A stretch of DNA of 64,000 nucleotides, taken from Burkholderiales bacterium (GTDB taxonomy: Bacteria; Pseudomonadota; Gammaproteobacteria; Burkholderiales; Burkholderiaceae_C). How positions within the stretch are numbered: the first letter of the stretch is position 1; each line of letters opens with the position of its first letter. A program made the position numbers and the translations under genes. Location of the stretch: the NCBI GenBank assembly GCA_016185015.1, contig JACPOI010000020.1, positions 62,001-126,000 on the forward strand, read 5' to 3'. The notes under the pieces are model-generated. The model did no database searches and was not told the origin of the DNA. It worked only from the letters and a program-made list of their open reading frames with translations. Shown here one piece after another: positions 24,701 through 32,666 of this stretch.

Positions 24701-26729
24701 GCGGGTCACGGCTGTCACCAATGCTGCCGGCGTGCAGATTGAACGTTATGGCTACGATGCCAAGGGAAGATTGACCAGCAAGACCGACGCGCTCAACCAG
24801 AGCGAAACCTATGAGTACGACGCTGCGGGCCGCTTGAGCAGGGTGATCAACCGCAAGGGCCAAGTCAGCACCCTGCGCTACAACGAGCGCGGCCAGCTGA
24901 CGAGTCTGGAGCTACCCGACCGCACGGTCAGCTACCAGTACGATGCGACGGGCCGCCTCAGCGAGGTGCGTGATGCCAGCAGCGTCAACAGCTACGTCTA
25001 CGACGCCATTGACCGGATCGTCCAGACCACCAGCACCACGGCCGCGGGTAGCCATACCCTGGCCTATCAGTACGACAGCCTGGGCCGCATGACCCGCCGC
25101 ACCTTGAGCGGCACGGGCATCACCACCCCGGAAGTCACCAACTACCGCTGGGACAACGCCGACCGCCTGCTGGGCCACACCACCAATGTGGGCGGGCAAG
25201 ACCACACTACCAATTACAGCTATGACGCCGCAGGGCGCCTGAGCGCACGCAAGGTCCAGGTCGGCAACACCCTGGACCTGATCACCCAGGCTTATGGCTA
25301 CGACAGCCTGGACCGCCTGAGCCAGATTAAGTACCTCAAGGCGGCGGGCACGGCCGGCGAACAGCTCATCGAGCAGATCGACTACGAATACGACGCCAAT
25401 GGCAGAAGGACGGCCCGGTCCACGCTCAACGCCAATGGCACGGGCCAGGGCGAGACGCCCATGACAGCCAGCTTCGATGCGGCCAACCGCATGACGACCA
25501 TCACGCTCAATCTGGGTGGTGAGAGCAAGACCTACAACCTCACCTATGACGCTAACGGAAATCTGGTGCAGAAGCAGAACGCGGCGGATACCAGTGAGCA
25601 GACGCTTTATGTCTGGGACGCAAGCAACAGGCTAATCCGGATTGAGCAGAGTGCAGCGGGTGGCGCCAATCTGCTAACGGCCAGCTACGGGTATGACGCG
25701 TTTGGGCGTAGGGTTCAGAGCACGGTATCTCAGGGTGGGCAGACCAGCACAGTGCAGTACCTTTATGAGCGTGCCCAGGCATTGGGTGAAGTTCGGGACG
25801 GAAAACTTAGTCATCGTTTGCTCACGGGCCTGAGCCTGGATGAAGTGATTGCCAGAATTGCATTGAATACGGCGGGCAGCAAAGATGCTATAGCCAGTCG
25901 CCTCTACATCACGGATGCCTTGAGTAGCGTGATTGCGCAGGTGAGTGATGACAACAGCGCCAATCTGCAGAACAGCTATGCCTACAGTCCGTATGGGCAG
26001 AGCAGCACTGTGGGGCCAGATGCGACCAGTAATCCGAATCAGTACACGTCACGGGAAAATGACTACCAGGCCGGCTTGTACTTCTATCGGGCGCGGTATT
26101 ACGACCCGGTATTGAAAAGATTTATCAGTAGCGATCCAATTGGACTTGCCGGTGGCATCAACACTTACACCTATGTAGAGGGAAATCCAGTTCAGTTGTT
26201 TGATCCATATGGTTTGTGGTCGGCTGAGGGTGGAGTTTATGTTGGCGTTGGAGCGTCAATGTCTATTGGGCGCGATCCGGACACAGGAGGACGCTTTATG
26301 TCTTTCAAGTTTGGCAAGGGTCTCGGGTGGGGTGCATCCTACGACCCGTTGGGTGGACGAGCGGGCGCAAATGAAGGACAGGCATGCGAGCGTGGTGTTG
26401 GCGTGGGATTTTTTGCTGAAGGTGGGGGGCATGCAGGTCCGGTAACGGGAAAGATTGAAGCAAATGCAGGAAGAAACTTTTTCTTTGGTGGTGGCAGCCA
26501 AGGGTATGCTGGCGTCGAACCTAAGGCTACGGTAGATGCGAAGCTACGAGGAATTAAGGCTGGTGCCGCAGCTGGTATTGAGATAACGATATTTGGCGCG
26601 GGTAATTCACCCAGCTGTGGCTGCAATCCCGGTCCTGTTCAAGGGAGTTCGTCTTCTGTGATTCCATCGGTTAAAGCGGAAGAAGAGCCCTGGACGCAAG
26701 CCGATTTCCTATATGGACGTAGACGTTAG
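18756..26729 (+). CDS. Giant RHS-repeat protein with Ig-like stalk and variable tip
   Basis: A 2,657-residue exported protein. A signal peptide (about residues 1-40, ending AAAQ) is followed by roughly eight tandem Ig-like repeats (about 19200-20900; recurrent phrases such as VTVPAG and VVASLNGS), a Big_2-type repeat (20930-21200), an IPT domain (ISGISPTSGIVGSVVTLSGEG, near 21510), and a carboxypeptidase-regulatory-like repeat (22090-22250). The RHS part starts with GNPVDLFTGQEMARYNSG near 22875, runs through many YD repeats to about 25800, and ends in the core hallmark ARYYDPVLKRFISSDPIGL near 26095. After DPYGLW comes a glycine-rich tip of about 170 residues with no known toxin motif. RHS proteins form a shell that delivers or displays such tips. 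Long, repetitive, GC-rich; only the tip is AT-richer. Confidence 0.88.
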   Translation: MSWITSSNVQTLRRRLQGWLMSWGAVLLLLASSHAAAQTTIYGPQSATITPTGRGAASYADIDAFLLGRNISGPFYISVNNNSEQWPIGKTASVEIWVNFEKVVSTSNVFTAQGAPIPIFQRSVALRTGAPNLILVKMSGTAPARINYQIQAGQIPVVPSTLSSLTPNPLALINGKSGVLTATLSPTPSVAGALSLSGADANIAAVASSVAYDAGQSQVAIPVQGKGVGQTSLTASLNGSSLSATVNVSPAPPHVISLRPIYSAVQQGATGQLQLRISSSQQQDTTVTLASSDAAKLGVPANVIVPAGQSLANFAVQGLATGLARVTATLPGDVRPSRASAVVRVVPATVSVTSLLPATSVLTKGSVAPLTVQLSAAQGTDTVVALQARTGGIVSIPASVTVPAGAMQASFAVNALEVGNTLVAATLNGSTVEAAVQVTPVPAAVAALAPASSTLIVGASGTLTVRLNSAQSSVTTVALSAQPAGTVQVPATVLVPAGLSQAEFHVSALAVGQAQVVASLNGTSQSATVLVTPQPAAIASVLPSPLALQQGASGAVTVRLNAVQNEDVTVDLVAANPALLQVPETLLIPAGQTEAEVSVQALAAGSTQLTASLNGATQSISVTITLPPPVLASLMPASQDLPKGKLGQLRLTLDRVAQEPAIVSLNNSNTGALGLPSQVTVPAGVLAIDVPMTAIALGQSNVVASLNGSTAQVVVNVVAPEITGITLTPSSVILTPGQSTEVQATGTYSDGSTRDISVDANTSWSVADSGLASVSAQGRVTALAQGTTVLSASQTVTPTYGNPTPSAVVGQANVTIGSPAPLAMSAAKTNLVVGETVSVSITAPYAAGATPYTVNLSSNGTAALQHPSSVTINPGLTSVTFSVQPTSAGTVVLSASAVPFAPGQLSFTATPPVVTAIVISGISPTSGIVGSVVTLSGEGFASPASANTVAFAGNVPAIVQSGTAIELKVLVPDVAQSGPITVSNSLGSAQSPVFTVIRAQDFSFQVSPSNVDVIQGSSASLVLNMASTGTNAYQGLAKLSASGLPTGVTAQFDPPSLSAYQTGKLTLLADSAAVLGQASVTVRAEATLNGLPWVRESQVTMRVVTKDNVTGVKGRFITPTGAGIAGIIVRQDTSTNQVVTDAGGNFTLTGLPSGVTTLRLDATPANSLYPIWPYNVTLAANEVLTLSDWILQPPPADALFKPIDNATQDQQITDERFPGFSVTLPAGATITGWDGVRKTRLAVQKIDPDKLPVGAPPFPMKEAYQLYFGTPMGGIPSTPIPVSLPNVSEKDPGEKVEIWWFDGSPMGGTGEWKMAGLGTVSADGKTVNSDPGVGIPRFCGVCGLFSLSCPPVPKPPQPCPTCDGQAQAAGTAGNPVDLFTGQEMARYNSGLSFGGVTAVDSGLRYNPVDAFDNRAGAITSFGYGWTFDYDISFWPQEGAQKRLVMPGGIYVNLVDDGTGKYRPVDDTRYSGGYARTLSGGNWEFVLKDGTRWQFEPFAGIPGVIRGGPPQFATKIIDTSGNTTTISRQSNGRILSINGLASRGLSMSYGSNGFVSRITDHTGRRVDYEYTGEGRVSKVTDAASRVTQYTYQPVPIYINTDSGTPQIACSADLVPPSMRLLSSILYPDSDTPTVNTYGTDRVVKQVTSRGETWKFAYRRTGACVVKTLGGEGGLEPAGGGSGRVWDYTCRAGQSLATRTLAPSGGNTITPSLAGTCPDTESEETRAAGWRFFGGTVQEVIVTQPDGQVRRSKFNARGLATEAIDPLGQRTQFVYDAKQQKTKSIDPLGRETKYEYDAVGNLTAVVDALGQRIEAMYDPTFNKPVQVTRFLLGVPSTQGGVSLSYTPVFTSGAYDNAGRLTNVTNPVGLQGSLSYNAQGLVSQAVAPAQVNASSIPTISNGVGSSIAPSQRKVSLGYNIAGDLAQITDAQGNETRMGTDALGRMTGSTDALGYTSSLQYNNLDQATQTTDPLQQNTGLSYDSVGRVTAVTNAAGVQIERYGYDAKGRLTSKTDALNQSETYEYDAAGRLSRVINRKGQVSTLRYNERGQLTSLELPDRTVSYQYDATGRLSEVRDASSVNSYVYDAIDRIVQTTSTTAAGSHTLAYQYDSLGRMTRRTLSGTGITTPEVTNYRWDNADRLLGHTTNVGGQDHTTNYSYDAAGRLSARKVQVGNTLDLITQAYGYDSLDRLSQIKYLKAAGTAGEQLIEQIDYEYDANGRRTARSTLNANGTGQGETPMTASFDAANRMTTITLNLGGESKTYNLTYDANGNLVQKQNAADTSEQTLYVWDASNRLIRIEQSAAGGANLLTASYGYDAFGRRVQSTVSQGGQTSTVQYLYERAQALGEVRDGKLSHRLLTGLSLDEVIARIALNTAGSKDAIASRLYITDALSSVIAQVSDDNSANLQNSYAYSPYGQSSTVGPDATSNPNQYTSRENDYQAGLYFYRARYYDPVLKRFISSDPIGLAGGINTYTYVEGNPVQLFDPYGLWSAEGGVYVGVGASMSIGRDPDTGGRFMSFKFGKGLGWGASYDPLGGRAGANEGQACERGVGVGFFAEGGGHAGPVTGKIEANAGRNFFFGGGSQGYAGVEPKATVDAKLRGIKAGAAAGIEITIFGAGNSPSCGCNPGPVQGSSSSVIPSVKAEEEPWTQADFLYGRRR

Positions 26730-26752
26730 TTTTTATTCTTTGGTAAAAGTTT

Positions 26753-27088
26753 ATGGAATTGAATAAAAAAAATATAGCTAGCGGATTTCGATGGTCTGTC
26801 GTCATTGTTTTGTCGCTTGTTTTTGTTCCTCCAGCACTTGTCCCATGGTTGTCTGTATGGGTTGATGCAAACAAAATAGCCTCAAAAGAATATGAATTAA
26901 ATCACGCATGTGGTGAGGGGGCGGAGATTACTCTTAGCCGATGGTTTTATGCATACAGATTTTCTGGTGAATATGAATGGGCAAGTTTTCGGGGAAACGT
27001 TGCTAAATCTAATTGCTCTCGCAATTTTCGTATACACATAGAGCGGTCTGGCGGTGAGTGGAGGGTTTCTCGACTTGAGTTCAAGTGA
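26753..27088 (+). CDS. Small membrane protein downstream of RHS tip, possible immunity protein
   Basis: A 111-residue protein with one hydrophobic segment (residues about 13-36, VVIVLSLVFVPPALVPWLSVWV) followed by a soluble domain with three Cys. It begins 24 bases after the RHS gene and is clearly AT-rich, like the end of the RHS gene and unlike the GC-rich secretion genes beyond. That position and composition match immunity genes of polymorphic RHS toxins, but the tip has no proven toxin, so this is inference. No family recognised. Confidence 0.6.
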   Translation: MELNKKNIASGFRWSVVIVLSLVFVPPALVPWLSVWVDANKIASKEYELNHACGEGAEITLSRWFYAYRFSGEYEWASFRGNVAKSNCSRNFRIHIERSGGEWRVSRLEFK

Positions 27089-27272
27089 ATCTAAGGGTCA
27101 AGTCTCGCCTCTTTGCTTTTTATAAAGTATCTAACAATTGTGGTTTTTTACCGGTCATCAAGACTGAAGTTTCACGGAGCTTTGCACCAATCGAGATTGG
27201 CAAAAGAAGCGCGTACAGGCGGTTTGTGAGCTGATACTTGTCTTCGGATTTGCTCACTACGTTTAAAAAAAT

Positions 27273-27713
27273 ATGAAAAGTACATTGACTAAAAACCCCA
27301 AAAAAGAGGTAGGCTTTACTCTCCTAGAGTTACTGGTTGTCGTCGCCATCATTGGCCTCCTAGCCGCCTACGTCGGTCCCAAATACTTCGGCCAACTCGG
27401 CAAATCCGAACAAGCCGTCGCCAAATCCCAGATCGAAGCCTTCAGCCGCGCCCTCGGTGCCTACCGTATTGATGTGGGCAACTACCCCAGCACCGAAGAA
27501 GGCCTGGGCGCCCTGGTGAACCGCCCCGCCGACAGCGCACGTGCCGCCAAGTGGAACGGTCCCTACCTCGAAAAAGCCGCCCCGCCCGACCCCTGGGGCA
27601 AGCCTTACCTCTACACCAGCCCGGGCAGCAAGGGCGACTTCGACCTGCTGAGCTACGGCAAGGACGGCCAGCCCGGAGGTACGGGCGATGCGGCCGACGT
27701 CAGCAACCATTGA
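27273..27713 (+). CDS. gspG: Type II secretion major pseudopilin GspG
   Basis: A 146-residue prepilin. The type IV leader ends in G|FTLLELLVVVAIIGLLAAYV, with Glu at position +5, followed by the pseudopilin core: YRIDVGNYPSTEEGLGAL, PDPWGKPYLY and the C-terminal calcium-loop wording SYGKDGQPGG. These are GspG hallmarks. The subunit builds the periplasmic pseudopilus. It is first in a run of about a dozen plus-strand genes with short gaps or overlaps. The 184 bases before it hold no gene and probably the operon promoter. A prepilin peptidase (GspO/PilD) is not in the window and must come from elsewhere. Confidence 0.93.
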   Translation: MKSTLTKNPKKEVGFTLLELLVVVAIIGLLAAYVGPKYFGQLGKSEQAVAKSQIEAFSRALGAYRIDVGNYPSTEEGLGALVNRPADSARAAKWNGPYLEKAAPPDPWGKPYLYTSPGSKGDFDLLSYGKDGQPGGTGDAADVSNH

Positions 27714-27734
27714 CGGGGCGCGAGGGGCGCCGCC

Positions 27735-28922
27735 ATGAAGTTCGAGGTGCGGGCGCTCAGCGCACAGCAGCAGATCGAGGCCTTTGAACTGGAGGCGCTG
27801 GACGCGGCGCATGCGCAGACTCTGATTCAATCCCGCGGCTTGGCGCTGCTTTCGCTCAAGGCTGCAGCTGGCAAGTCTTGGCTGCCGGCGCGGCGCAGCA
27901 AACCCTTTGACTTGCTGTTGTTTGCCCAGGAGCTGCTGGCCCTGGTCAGTGCGGGCCTGAGTGTGGTGGAGGCGCTTGACGCCTTGCTGGAGCGTGCGGG
28001 GCAGGCCCATCTACGGGCTGTGCTGCAGCGCCTGCGTGATGCGCTGCAGCAGGGGCAGCGTCTTTCCCAGGCGCTGGCGCAACAGGGTGATGTGTTCCCC
28101 CCGCTTTTCGTTGGCGTGGTGCAGGCAGCCGAAGGCACCAGCGATTTGCCCAAGGCGCTGGAACGTTATGTGTCTTATGAGACCCGGCTGCGTACCCTAC
28201 GCCACAAGGTGGTGAGCGCGGCCATCTACCCCTCCATCCTTTTCACCGTGGGCCTCGCCGTGGCACTGTTTCTGCTGGGCTATGTGGTGCCGCGTTTTGC
28301 CTCGGTCTACCAGGGCGGCGGGCGCAGCCTGCCCTGGGCCTCGCAGGTGCTGCTGGCCTGGGGCCAGTTTGCGGCCAACTATGCGTTGTGGCTGGTGGCG
28401 GGCCTGGCGGCGGCCGTGGTGGCGCTGGTCTGGGGCGCGCGTCGGCTGCTGCGCACGGGCCAGTGGAGCCGCCTGCTGCGGGTTCTGCCCGGTGTGCGGC
28501 AGCGCCTCGAGATTCTGACCCTGACGCGCCTGTACCTCACGCTGGGCATGTTGCTGGACGGGGGTATCCCCATCATGCGGGCCATGCAGCTTTGCGAAGC
28601 TGTTTTGCCGCTGGACACCGTGGGCCGCCTGCAGGCCGCACGCGGGGCCGTGGGCCAGGGCGAGAGCCTGTCCAGTGCCCTGGAGCGCCAGGGCCTGGCC
28701 ACGCCGGTATCGCTGCGCATGTTGCGTGTGGGCGAGCAGACGGGGCAGATGGGTGTGATGCTGGGGCGCACGGCGGCGTTCTACGACACTGAGACCACGC
28801 GCTGGATCGAGCAGTTCAGCAAGGCCTTTGAGCCCATCCTGATGGCGGCCATCGGCCTGGTGATCGGGGTCATCGTGGTGCTGCTCTACATGCCCATCTT
28901 CGAACTGGCGGGGAGTATCTGA
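27735..28922 (+). CDS. gspF: Type II secretion inner-membrane platform protein GspF
   Basis: A 395-residue protein of the GspF/PilC family: two repeated helical domains (about residues 55-180 and 255-380) and three hydrophobic membrane segments (near 160-190, 210-240 and 365-390). Phrases such as FAQELLALVSAGLSVVEAL and LGMLLDGGIPIMRAMQL mark the two halves. It anchors the assembly ATPase and pseudopilus at the inner membrane. Its stop codon overlaps the gspE start (TGATG), implying coupled translation. Confidence 0.92.
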   Translation: MKFEVRALSAQQQIEAFELEALDAAHAQTLIQSRGLALLSLKAAAGKSWLPARRSKPFDLLLFAQELLALVSAGLSVVEALDALLERAGQAHLRAVLQRLRDALQQGQRLSQALAQQGDVFPPLFVGVVQAAEGTSDLPKALERYVSYETRLRTLRHKVVSAAIYPSILFTVGLAVALFLLGYVVPRFASVYQGGGRSLPWASQVLLAWGQFAANYALWLVAGLAAAVVALVWGARRLLRTGQWSRLLRVLPGVRQRLEILTLTRLYLTLGMLLDGGIPIMRAMQLCEAVLPLDTVGRLQAARGAVGQGESLSSALERQGLATPVSLRMLRVGEQTGQMGVMLGRTAAFYDTETTRWIEQFSKAFEPILMAAIGLVIGVIVVLLYMPIFELAGSI

Positions 28923-30607
28923 TGAGAGACACGGTGGCGGCACCGAAGCTGGAGGACCTGCAGGGCTTGCGCGCCCGTGCGCAGGCCAGCGGGCGGCCGC
29001 TGGTGGATGTGCTGGCCGAGGCGCATCAGCTGCACCCCCGCGAAGCCGCGGGCTGGCTGGCGACCCAGTTCGACCTGCCCTTTTGGGACAACCTGACGCT
29101 GAATCCGCAGACCGCTCGGCTCGACCTCTGGCCCATGGCCCGGGCGCAGGCCCAGCGGGCCGTGCTGCTGCAGCGTGCCGACGACGCCAACGTCTGGGTG
29201 GCGGCTCTGACCGACCCTTTTGACGGGGACGTTCTGGCCCAGCTGGAGCAGGCGGCAGGCCAGGCGGTGCAGCAGGTGCTGTGCACGCCGGAAGACTTGC
29301 ACGCCTATCTAACGCAGCAGGAAGCCTCGCTGCGCGCGGTGGACAGCCTGGAGTCCATGCGCTCGGACTCGACGGATGCCGAGCAGGGCATAGAGGTGCT
29401 GTCCCTGGTGAGCGCCACGGATGCGGCCAGCCCAGCAGTGCGCCTGGTGAATTCCACGCTCTACGACGCGCTGCGCGCCGGGGCCAGCGACGTGCATCTA
29501 GAGTCCACACCCGTCGGGCTGGCGGTGCGCTACCGGATCGACGGGGTTCTGGACGATGTGACGGAGATCCAGGACCGGACCGTGGCGGAACAGACCATCT
29601 CGCGCCTCAAGGTGCTGGCTGAGCTGGACATCGCCGAGCGGCGCGTGCCGCAGGACGGCAGTTTCCAGGTACGGGCCCAGGGGCGCTTGATCGACCTGCG
29701 CGTGTCCATCATGCCGAGCATCCACGGCGAAGATGCGGTGGTGCGGATTCTGGACAAGCAGGCCATGATCGAAGCGCATGGCAAGCTGAGCCTGGAGGCG
29801 CTGGGTTTTGATGCTGTGGCGCTCAAGACCATGCGTACCTTGACCGAGGCCGCCTACGGCATGCTGCTGGTGACGGGGCCCACGGGTTCGGGCAAGACCA
29901 CCACGCTCTATGCGGCGCTGGCCGAGACCTACACCGGAAAAGACAAAATCATCACCATCGAAGATCCGGTGGAATACCAGCTTCCCGGGGTGCTGCAGAT
30001 CCCCGTGAACGAGAAAAAGGGCCTGACCTTTGCGCGGGGCCTGCGCTCTATCTTGCGGCACGACCCCGACAAGATCATGGTCGGCGAAATCCGCGACCGC
30101 GAGACGGCTGAGATTGCCGTGCAGTCTGCACTGACCGGCCATCTGGTGCTGACTACGGTGCATGCGAACAATGTGTTCGACGTGTTCGGCCGATTCACAC
30201 ACATGGGCCTGGACCCTTACACCCTGGTGTCGGCGCTCAACGGTATATGGGCGCAGCGCCTGGTGCGTGTGAACTGCACGCATTGCCGCCAGCCCTACGA
30301 GCCCGAGGCGCAGGAGTTCGAGAAGCTGGGCCTGGACGCCGGGCATTGGACGGAGGCGAAGTTCATGAAAGGCGCGGGCTGCGGCGACTGCCGTGGCACG
30401 GGCTTTCGCGGGCGGCGCGCAATAGCAGAGTTCCTGATTCTGGACGATGAGCTGCGCGAGATGATCATCCAGCGCCTGCCGGTGCGCCAGATCAAGGAGG
30501 CCGCGCGCCAGCGCGGTACGCGCACGCTGCTGGAGGCGGCGCTGGACCTGGTGCGTGCAGGCGCGACCACGCTGGAGGAGGTGCGACGTGTCACGCTGGC
30601 GCAGTAA
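28922..30607 (+). CDS. gspE: Type II secretion / pilus assembly ATPase GspE
   Basis: A 561-residue GspE/PilB-type ATPase. It has an N-terminal MshEN-like domain (residues 1-150), Walker A GPTGSGKTT (about 319-327), Asp box and Walker B region (ITIEDPVEYQLPG, then DPDKIMVGEIRDRETAE), and a C-terminal zinc-binding tetracysteine (CTHC ... CGDC). It powers assembly of the pseudopilus from the cytoplasmic side. The start overlaps the gspF stop, and the end overlaps the next gene by 20 bases. Confidence 0.93.
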   Translation: MRDTVAAPKLEDLQGLRARAQASGRPLVDVLAEAHQLHPREAAGWLATQFDLPFWDNLTLNPQTARLDLWPMARAQAQRAVLLQRADDANVWVAALTDPFDGDVLAQLEQAAGQAVQQVLCTPEDLHAYLTQQEASLRAVDSLESMRSDSTDAEQGIEVLSLVSATDAASPAVRLVNSTLYDALRAGASDVHLESTPVGLAVRYRIDGVLDDVTEIQDRTVAEQTISRLKVLAELDIAERRVPQDGSFQVRAQGRLIDLRVSIMPSIHGEDAVVRILDKQAMIEAHGKLSLEALGFDAVALKTMRTLTEAAYGMLLVTGPTGSGKTTTLYAALAETYTGKDKIITIEDPVEYQLPGVLQIPVNEKKGLTFARGLRSILRHDPDKIMVGEIRDRETAEIAVQSALTGHLVLTTVHANNVFDVFGRFTHMGLDPYTLVSALNGIWAQRLVRVNCTHCRQPYEPEAQEFEKLGLDAGHWTEAKFMKGAGCGDCRGTGFRGRRAIAEFLILDDELREMIIQRLPVRQIKEAARQRGTRTLLEAALDLVRAGATTLEEVRRVTLAQ

Positions 30608-31445
30608 GTCCGGGAAACAGGACCATCCGCTGGTGCTGGGCGTGTCCGGGCAGGGCGTGGCCTGGCTGGCGCCGGAGGCGACGGACTGGCAGAACTGGAA
30701 CTGGCCTGAGGATGTGGATGGACCGACCGCCTTGCGGGAGTGGGTGCTGAACCAGGCGCCGCAGCTGAGTGCCGCGCAGCAGCCGGTGCAGGTGTGCCTG
30801 GCGCCTAGTCTGGCCCAGCATTGGGTGCAAAGTGTGCCGGCCCAGACGGCTTCCTTGTCCGAGTTGCATGCGGTGGCTGCAGCCAGAGCCCAGCAGCTCT
30901 GGGGCCCCGGCCCGTCAGGCGGCTGGATGGTGACGGGTGATTGGCAGGCCGAGGGCGCGTTTCTGTGCACCGCGGTGCCGGCCGCGTGGGAGCCGGTCTG
31001 GGCGGCCATGCGGGCGCGCTGGGGCCAGATTGCGCTGCACACGCCTTTGCTATTGGCTCAGCAACAGGGGCAGACCCAGTGGCCGCAGACGGGCTGGCTG
31101 GCCGTAGCCGTGGCGCAGCGCCTGTATGTGCAGCGGCGCGAGGCCGGGCGCATGGTGTCTTTGCGCAGTGTGCGTTGCCCGGTAGCCAGTAATCTGGAAT
31201 CCTTGGAGCTTCTGGCTGCACAGGAAGGACGACGTGAGATGTTGCGTGTGGATGGCAGGCAGGAAGACTTGCATTGGCTGGCTTTGTGCGAGGGGGGTGA
31301 CAAGGCTGCAGGGCATGCATCGTTGAAGAGCTTGCCCTGGCGCCCGGCAGGTGCACAGCCAGCCGTGCCGCTGGACGCCCCGGAGGCGGTGCAGGCAGCC
31401 TGGTGTGCGCGACAGTGCTTGGAAGGGGCCCGGCATGCAGCTTGA
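30588..31445 (+). CDS. PilM/GspL-like cytoplasmic component
   Basis: A 285-residue soluble protein read from GTG 30588, which has GGAGGAGG six bases upstream. The first part (PLVLGVSGQGVAWLAPEA) resembles the start of the actin-like fold of PilM or the cytoplasmic domain of GspL, but the ATP-binding motifs are not evident, and there is no membrane segment. In MSHA- and PilMNOP-type systems the equivalent protein sits under the inner membrane and links the ATPase to PilN. The gene position between gspE and a PilN-like gene supports this. Family call rests largely on context. Confidence 0.65.
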   Translation: MSRWRSKSGKQDHPLVLGVSGQGVAWLAPEATDWQNWNWPEDVDGPTALREWVLNQAPQLSAAQQPVQVCLAPSLAQHWVQSVPAQTASLSELHAVAAARAQQLWGPGPSGGWMVTGDWQAEGAFLCTAVPAAWEPVWAAMRARWGQIALHTPLLLAQQQGQTQWPQTGWLAVAVAQRLYVQRREAGRMVSLRSVRCPVASNLESLELLAAQEGRREMLRVDGRQEDLHWLALCEGGDKAAGHASLKSLPWRPAGAQPAVPLDAPEAVQAAWCARQCLEGARHAA

Positions 31446-32076
31446 ACCTTTCAAGGCGATGTTCCACTGGGAGAGTGCGCCGCGCTGGACGCTTTGGGGC
31501 CGACAGAGCCGGGTGCATACAACAGTTGCCGCGTTGGCGTTGGCTGGTTTGGCGCTGACAGCGTTGGCCTGGGGTGGCTGGGTGGCTTGGCAGCAGAGGC
31601 AAGCGATAGAGGCGGTGCAAGCCCAGGTGCAGGCGCTGCGTGTCTCGCCCGCGAAGCCGTTGACAGCACGCGCATCCACCGCGGTACGCCGTGACGCAGG
31701 GTTGGTGCTGGGGCAGGCCTTGAGCACGGACCAGCGGCAAGGTCTGCTGGCGGTAGCGCGACAGCTCAACATCCCCTGGCAGGAGCTGTTCGAACAGTTG
31801 GAGCGCTCCACGCCGCCGCAGGTGGCCCTGGTCAGCGTGGAGCCGGACGGGCAGCGGGGCACGGTGCGGCTGCAGGCGGAAGCCAAGTCGCTCGACACCT
31901 TGTTGCAGTACGCCGCTGCTCTGCAGGGCCAAGGCGTGCTGGGTCGCCTGAATTACAACAAGCATGAGACCAATGGCCAGGACGCGAACCGGCCCATGCG
32001 CCTGACCTTCGAGTTGGTGCTGCTGCCTTCACGGCAAGCGTCGATGGCCCCGACCCTGCAGGAGAGCGCGCGATGA
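31435..32076 (+). CDS. PilN-like inner-membrane protein
   Basis: A 213-residue bitopic protein: a short basic cytoplasmic start, a membrane segment (about residues 30-50, VAALALAGLALTALAWGGWVAW), then a coiled-coil stretch (QQRQAIEAVQAQVQALR) and a periplasmic ferredoxin-like domain (QVALVSVEPDGQRGTVRLQAEA). This layout is typical of PilN and of the periplasmic half of GspL. ATG 31435 overlaps the previous stop codon. The gene order M-N-O-P supports the call. Confidence 0.75.
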   Translation: MQLEPFKAMFHWESAPRWTLWGRQSRVHTTVAALALAGLALTALAWGGWVAWQQRQAIEAVQAQVQALRVSPAKPLTARASTAVRRDAGLVLGQALSTDQRQGLLAVARQLNIPWQELFEQLERSTPPQVALVSVEPDGQRGTVRLQAEAKSLDTLLQYAAALQGQGVLGRLNYNKHETNGQDANRPMRLTFELVLLPSRQASMAPTLQESAR

Positions 32077-32666
32077 AGTCGGCCTGGATGAACCTGGGGC
32101 ACTGGCGCTTGCGGCTGGAGATTTTGCTGTGGCGTCATGGCGCAATTTGGCTGGGCGTGCTGGCGCTGCTACTGGCGACGCTGGTGCTCTGGTTAGCCGT
32201 TTTGCCGGGTGTTGCACAGCAATTGGCGCAGGCCGAGGCAGAGTTGCAGGCCATCCAGTCCGGGCAGGCCGTACGCACGGTGAGCCCGTCGGAACGGGCG
32301 GGGCAACAGGACTTGGCACTGGTGGCCGAGCTGGACCGCGTGGTGTTGTCCGAGCCAGAGGTCAGCGAAGTGTTGCGACGGCTGGGGCGGATTGCGCAAA
32401 GCAAGGGTTTGACGCTGTCGGAGACGGATTTTCAGGCGACGGGGGAAGGGCTGGGCGGTCTGCGACGCCTGCAGCTGACCTTTCCGCTGCGGGCCGCGTA
32501 CCCCCAGGTGCGACAGTTTGTGGAGGCCGTGTTGCTGGAGTTTCCGGGGGTGAGCGTGGACCAGATGCTGCTCAAGCGTGATTCCGTGGGGCAGCGACAG
32601 GGCGAGATCCGTCTGCGCCTGTCGATCTGGAGTAACCCGGCCAAGTCCGCTCGGGGGAGCACTTGA
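32073..32666 (+). CDS. PilO/GspM-like inner-membrane protein
   Basis: A 197-residue bitopic protein: a membrane segment (residues about 25-50, LGVLALLLATLVLWLAVLPG), an alpha-helical coiled coil (QQLAQAEAELQAIQSGQ), then a ferredoxin-like periplasmic domain (LRRLGRIAQSKGLTLSETDF). This is the PilO/GspM pattern. It should pair with the PilN-like protein. Start and stop codons overlap those of both neighbours. Confidence 0.75.
   Translation: MKSAWMNLGHWRLRLEILLWRHGAIWLGVLALLLATLVLWLAVLPGVAQQLAQAEAELQAIQSGQAVRTVSPSERAGQQDLALVAELDRVVLSEPEVSEVLRRLGRIAQSKGLTLSETDFQATGEGLGGLRRLQLTFPLRAAYPQVRQFVEAVLLEFPGVSVDQMLLKRDSVGQRQGEIRLRLSIWSNPAKSARGST

Noticed and set aside
28197-31042. Minus-strand frames of 437 and 514 codons opposite gspF and gspE
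   Set aside because: The plus-strand proteins have full family motifs. The opposite frames are Arg/Ala/Pro-rich and lack any domain.
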